In this document: positions 5,599 through 6,235 of the stretch, one piece after another
Layout of the letters: the number at the start of each line of letters is the position of its first letter
How positions within the stretch are numbered: position 1 is the stretch's first letter
DNA from: Gammaproteobacteria bacterium
GTDB taxonomy: Bacteria > Pseudomonadota > Gammaproteobacteria > Steroidobacterales > GCA-2729495
Assembly (NCBI GenBank): GCA_030429685.1
Contig: JAUIEY010000117.1
Location: 1-6,235, forward strand
Direction of reading: 5' to 3'
DNA: 6,235 nt
Notes under the pieces: model-generated
The model's database searches: none
The model's input: the letters and a program-made list of their open reading frames with translations, nothing else
Told to the model about the DNA's origin: nothing
Position numbers and translations under genes: made by a program

Positions 5599-6235
5599 TC
5601 AGTTCTGCAGCTTGCCTGCCGCGCGTTCTATTGCCAGGCTCTTGTTTGCCACCCGGTCTCCGGCGTCCACTTTATCCAGCGCGCCCAGATCATTGAGAGT
5701 CTGCTCCGCCATGCCGGTCAGGCCGGACACAATACAATGGATACCCTCACTTTCGATGCCCTCGACAATTTCGCGGATTGCCATCGCGGCACTGGTATCG
5801 ATGTACATGTCATCGCTGAAATCAAGGATCGCAACCTTGAAACCACTGGTTGCGGTACCGATGCGCTTGGTCAGCTCCCGAGCAGAGGCGTATGAGTAGC
5901 GCCCCCGCAGCGCTATCAGTACGATCGCGTCACCGTGTTTTTCAAGAGCAGCATGCTCGGTAGCAGACAGCGCGGCATCCTTTGACAGTGCAACAGCCGT
6001 TACACCCTTAAGTTCTTCTGTCTCCATCCAGCGAGCGGTTGCAAACCCGGCAACAATCAATCCGATACCGACAGCCGTGATCAGGTCGACAAACACGGTG
6101 AGACCGAAGGTAACCAACATTACGAAAACTTTTTCCCGGGGCGCGCGGCGAATTCGTTTCAGGTATTCCCAGTCGACAATATCCCATCCCACTTTTAGCA
6201 GAATGCCGGCAAGCGCTGCGTACGGTATGGTGGTA
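5599..6235 (-). CDS. SulP-family anion transporter with STAS domain, C-terminal part (5' end outside window)
   Basis: The last 211 residues are visible; the frame runs off the window edge at 6235, so the apparent GTG start at 6192 is internal. The first residues, IPYAALAGILLKVGWDIVDW, match the end of the SulP transmembrane domain. A basic loop follows, then two membrane segments at about 35-66 (VFVMLVTFGLTVFVDLITAVGIGLIVAGF). The cytoplasmic C-terminus is a STAS domain (about 100-190). Its conserved loop reads YIDTSAAMA (144-152), where most SulP proteins have IDSSG. SulP proteins carry sulfate, bicarbonate or other anions across the inner membrane. The substrate cannot be told from this part. 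The gene converges on the thiolase with 60 bp between the stop codons, in which I see no good terminator. Confidence 0.88.
   Translation of the reverse strand, partial: TTIPYAALAGILLKVGWDIVDWEYLKRIRRAPREKVFVMLVTFGLTVFVDLITAVGIGLIVAGFATARWMETEELKGVTAVALSKDAALSATEHAALEKHGDAIVLIALRGRYSYASARELTKRIGTATSGFKVAILDFSDDMYIDTSAAMAIREIVEGIESEGIHCIVSGLTGMAEQTLNDLGALDKVDAGDRVANKSLAIERAAGKLQN

Noticed and set aside
5565..5615. Inverted repeat GCAAGCAGCAG / CTGCAGCTTGC between the thiolase and the SulP gene as a terminator
   Set aside because: The arms pair with one mismatch, but the loop is 29 nt, no T run follows on either strand, and the right arm lies inside the SulP coding region.
6192..6192. GTG at 6192 as the true start of the SulP protein
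   Set aside because: The same frame continues upstream to the window edge with SulP-like transmembrane sequence (IPYAALAGILLK), so this codon is internal.

Overview
The window looks like chromosomal DNA of a moderately GC-rich gammaproteobacterium. The evidence is the xerD-dsbC gene order, known from Escherichia coli and relatives, an Azotobacter-type seven-iron ferredoxin, and very close matches of XerD and DsbC to the gammaproteobacterial forms. I cannot name a genus. I see no tRNA, rRNA, CRISPR array, insertion sequence or phage gene.

Layout. Bases 1-164 hold no gene I can identify. At 165-884 (+) an unusual reading frame joins the first third of a urea transporter in frame to a NUDIX hydrolase that lacks its usual N-terminal zinc ribbon. 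A short gap with repeated dyad elements (900-963) leads to fdxA (1036-1359, +). Convergent to it is dsbC (1398-2126, -), a periplasmic disulfide isomerase. Upstream of dsbC lie xerD (2329-3267, -) and, between the two, an intrinsic terminator, a possible promoter and two near-identical dyads. A 261-bp divergent spacer (3268-3528) separates xerD from a rightward pair: a PlsC-like acyltransferase (3529-4302) and a thiolase (4357-5538). The window closes with the 3' part of a leftward SulP-family anion transporter with a C-terminal STAS domain (5599-6235, cut by the window edge).

The genes are mostly housekeeping: electron transfer (FdxA), periplasmic protein folding (DsbC), chromosome dimer resolution (XerD), and acyl-lipid and acyl-CoA metabolism (acyltransferase and thiolase, probably co-transcribed). 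I do not see a new multi-gene system. The item most worth checking is the urea transporter/NUDIX chimera. Its junction falls in a short hydrophobic stretch that would suit either parent protein. It may be a deletion-born gene fusion or an assembly artefact. Next in interest are the repeat clusters in front of fdxA and dsbC, which look like operators for unidentified regulators.
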